This document shows positions 5,889 through 7,027 of a stretch of 7,027 bases of DNA, piece after piece. The notes beneath the pieces are model-generated. The model was not told the DNA's origin. It ran no database searches and worked only from the letters and a program-made list of their open reading frames with translations. Location of the stretch: NCBI GenBank assembly GCA_030040175.1, contig JASHUF010000286.1, positions 1 to 7,027 on the forward strand. The letters run 5' to 3'. Source of the DNA: Acidobacteriaceae bacterium. Lineage in GTDB: Bacteria > Acidobacteriota > Terriglobia > Terriglobales > Acidobacteriaceae. Position numbers and translations under genes: made by a program. Every line of letters starts with the position of its first letter. The first letter of the stretch is position 1.

Positions 5889-6159
5889 TTTCTCCTCCTT
5901 TTTCGTGTTGGACTGCTGGTTAACCTGGCCGGCGTGGATGAGAGCACATGCTCCGGCTGAATGCGGAAGGCGGATGATTCGGGAGAGAAAAACACTATAC
6001 ACGGTGGAGGGCCGGGCATGGCGTTTTTTTGAACTGCCCGTCCGGCAGGCAGATCGCACAGGGGCGGCGGCCGGACTTCCACACGGATTTCCATTCGTGT
6101 TAATCTTTTGGTAGACACTTGAGAGTGGACCTGAGAGAAAACGAGGAGTACCTGACGCC
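5889..6159. other. Divergent intergenic region between the HdeD-like gene and rpsO
   Basis: 271 bases without a credible gene; it must hold promoters for both directions. On the minus strand TATAGT (5994-5999) is a fair -10 candidate for the HdeD-like gene, without a good -35. On the plus strand the lower-GC stretch 6091-6120 (GTTAAT at 6099-6104) is a candidate -10 zone for rpsO, also without a good -35. A T7 run lies at 6024-6030, and CTGCC/GGCAG (6034-6038/6044-6048) can form a small hairpin. GAGGAG at 6143-6148 is the rpsO ribosome site. Confidence 0.4.
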
Positions 6160-6426
6160 GTGCTGGCGACGCAAAAGAAGACTGACCTGATCCAACGCTT
6201 CCGCACCCACGAGAAGGACACCGGATCGCCGGAAGTCCAGATCGCGATTTTGAGCGAGCGGATCGGCGACCTGACCGAGCACTTCAAAGCTCATAAGAAA
6301 GACCACGCATCCCGGCGTGGCCTCCTGATGCTGGTCAGCAAGCGCCGCCGCCTGCTGGATTACCTGAAGTCCCACGATTCGGACCGTTACCGCGACGTAA
6401 TCGGCAAACTCGGTCTTCGCAAGTAA
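6160..6426 (+). CDS. rpsO: 30S ribosomal protein S15
   Basis: An 88-residue protein, the standard length for S15, which binds 16S rRNA in the central domain and seeds assembly of the 30S platform. The sequence matches the family throughout: the N-terminal [15 protein letters not shown], the loop TGSPEVQ (21-27), the H45-K-K-D-H-A-S-R-R-G signature (45-54), the basic KRRRLLDYL (61-69), and the terminal IGKLGLRK. The start is GTG 6160, with GAGGAG at 6143-6148, 11 nt upstream; no ATG or better start is close by. pnp follows on the same strand, the arrangement conserved in many bacteria. In E. coli S15 represses its own translation by binding its leader; no equivalent structure was clearly seen here in the short leader. 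Confidence 0.97.
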   Translation: MLATQKKTDLIQRFRTHEKDTGSPEVQIAILSERIGDLTEHFKAHKKDHASRRGLLMLVSKRRRLLDYLKSHDSDRYRDVIGKLGLRK

Positions 6427-6685
6427 TCCAGAAAGCCTGCATTGAACCGGAAGCGCCCAAGTGCGGGAATTGTCCCGTTATCGGTCGCGGCCCCTGCTTG
6501 CCTCAACCTGCGGGGCCGTCGTGAACCTGGCAAAGCCAACTTCCCGCCAGGGCTTGCGCATTGCTATTGGCCGCGCAGCACGGTTTCAACCACGCCCGCG
6601 CCTGGTCCCGGCTTCGCCGCGCGCGCTTTCCGGCGCTCTCTCCACCCAAGTTTCCCAAGCGAAAAAACTGAAATGAGGACAATGT
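6427..6685 (+). promoter_or_regulatory. rpsO-pnp intergenic leader with several GC-rich hairpins
   Basis: 259 bases with no credible gene. A perfect 7-bp stem CGGCCCC/GGGGCCG (6488-6494/6512-6518) is followed by CCTGGC/GCCAGG (6526-6531/6546-6551), TGCGC/GCGCA (6555-6559/6573-6577) and a small CGGC-TTC-GCCG (6609-6619). None is followed by a T run, so they do not look like intrinsic terminators. In enterobacteria the pnp leader is cut by RNase III in a stem and PNPase then represses its own synthesis; these hairpins are in the right place for a similar control, but this is inference. GAGGA at 6675-6679 is the pnp ribosome site. Confidence 0.45.
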
Positions 6686-7027
6686 ATGTCTACCAAGCAT
6701 GAAGTAGCCGTCGAGCTTGCCGGCGGCAAGCGTCTGGTCTTTGAGACCGGCCGTTTAGCCAAGCAAGCCTCCGGCGCCGCACTGGTCACCACCGGCGAAA
6801 CCGTCGTCCTGGCCACCGCCGTGGCTTCGCCCGATGCCCGCGAAGGCATCGATTTCTTTCCCCTCACCGTCGATTACCGTGAGTACACCTACGCCGGCGG
6901 CCGCATTCCCGGCGGTTTTATCAAGCGCGAAGGCCGTCCCAGCGAAAAGGAGATTCTCACCGCGCGCCAGATTGACCGTCCCATCCGGCCGCTCTTTCCC
7001 GATGGTTTCCGCAATGAAACCCAGGTC
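6686..7027 (+). CDS. pnp: Polynucleotide phosphorylase, N-terminal part (3' end outside window)
   Basis: The first 114 codons of PNPase, the 3'-to-5' phosphorolytic exoribonuclease of RNA turnover and a degradosome component in many bacteria. The frame is open to the window edge; the full protein is normally about 700 residues. The visible part is the start of the first RNase PH domain: [20 protein letters not shown] (11-30), the strand-rich [35 protein letters not shown] (56-77), the RNA-contacting [12 protein letters not shown] (78-89), where many homologues have FFRR or FFKR, and the conserved [13 protein letters not shown] (96-108). ATG 6686 has GAGGA six bases upstream. The overlapping ATG at 6682 opens only six codons and is ignored. 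It follows rpsO after a structured leader. Confidence 0.96.
   Translation, partial: MSTKHEVAVELAGGKRLVFETGRLAKQASGAALVTTGETVVLATAVASPDAREGIDFFPLTVDYREYTYAGGRIPGGFIKREGRPSEKEILTARQIDRPIRPLFPDGFRNETQV

Noticed and set aside
6011..6030. GGCATGGCG followed by a T7 run, resembling a terminator on the plus strand
   Set aside because: The stem is only about three pairs and no plus-strand gene lies upstream to be terminated.
6034..6052. CTGCC/GGCAG inverted repeat as a terminator
   Set aside because: The T run lies on the wrong side for either direction; left as a simple small hairpin.
5889..6287. N-terminal extension of the HdeD-like frame across the intergenic region into rpsO
   Set aside because: The strong AGGAGG site before ATG 5888 and the family length of about 185 residues show the true start; the extension would overlap rpsO.
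6442..6702. 86-codon plus-strand frame between rpsO and pnp
   Set aside because: It overlaps the pnp start, has no ribosome site and a composition expected from structured GC-rich leader sequence.

Overview
The window is high-GC bacterial chromosomal DNA, most likely from an acidobacterium of the Terriglobia (Acidobacteriaceae) type. The main reasons are a secreted VWFA-domain protein of the acidobacterial VWFA-related type (TIGR03436-like), a small Trp-rich hypothetical protein of a kind I associate with this group, and the overall codon and GC bias. No rRNA, tRNA, CRISPR array, insertion sequence or prophage gene was seen. The taxonomic call is an inference from family recognition, not from a search.

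Left part, plus strand (1-3062): the 3' end of a flagellar hook-filament junction protein gene (flgL). It is followed by a tightly packed series: a 74-residue Trp-rich protein started by TTG, a Tat-exported GH10 endo-xylanase, a possible 24-codon mini-cistron overlapping both neighbours, and an exported VWFA-domain protein whose metal-binding (MIDAS) residues look degenerate. Spacing of 16 nt and ATGA/TGATG stop-start overlaps suggest one transcription unit.

Middle (3063-4066): an AT-rich promoter region with a 7-bp dyad, then a type II toxin-antitoxin pair, an Xre/MbcA/ParS-type antitoxin followed 12 nt later by a RES-domain toxin (NAD+-degrading family). Two tandem 26-bp direct-repeat units lie at the toxin stop codon, in the short gap before a convergent gene.

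Right-middle, minus strand (4067-5888): an HdeD/DUF308 six-helix membrane protein, then, 79 nt downstream, an exported two-domain multicopper oxidase. Its first domain resembles ceruloplasmin/hephaestin, and only the second domain carries a type 1 copper site. They may form a stress or envelope unit.

Right end, plus strand (6160-7027): the conserved housekeeping pair rpsO (ribosomal protein S15, GTG start) and pnp (polynucleotide phosphorylase, cut by the window edge). A 259-nt intergenic leader between them can form several GC-rich hairpins, in the place where pnp is autoregulated through RNase III processing in enterobacteria.

Most of the window is recognisable. The less ordinary items are the small coupled ORF, the SD-sequestering hairpin before the Trp-rich gene, the degenerate VWFA domain, the ceruloplasmin-like two-domain oxidase and the toxin-antitoxin module with its flanking repeats.
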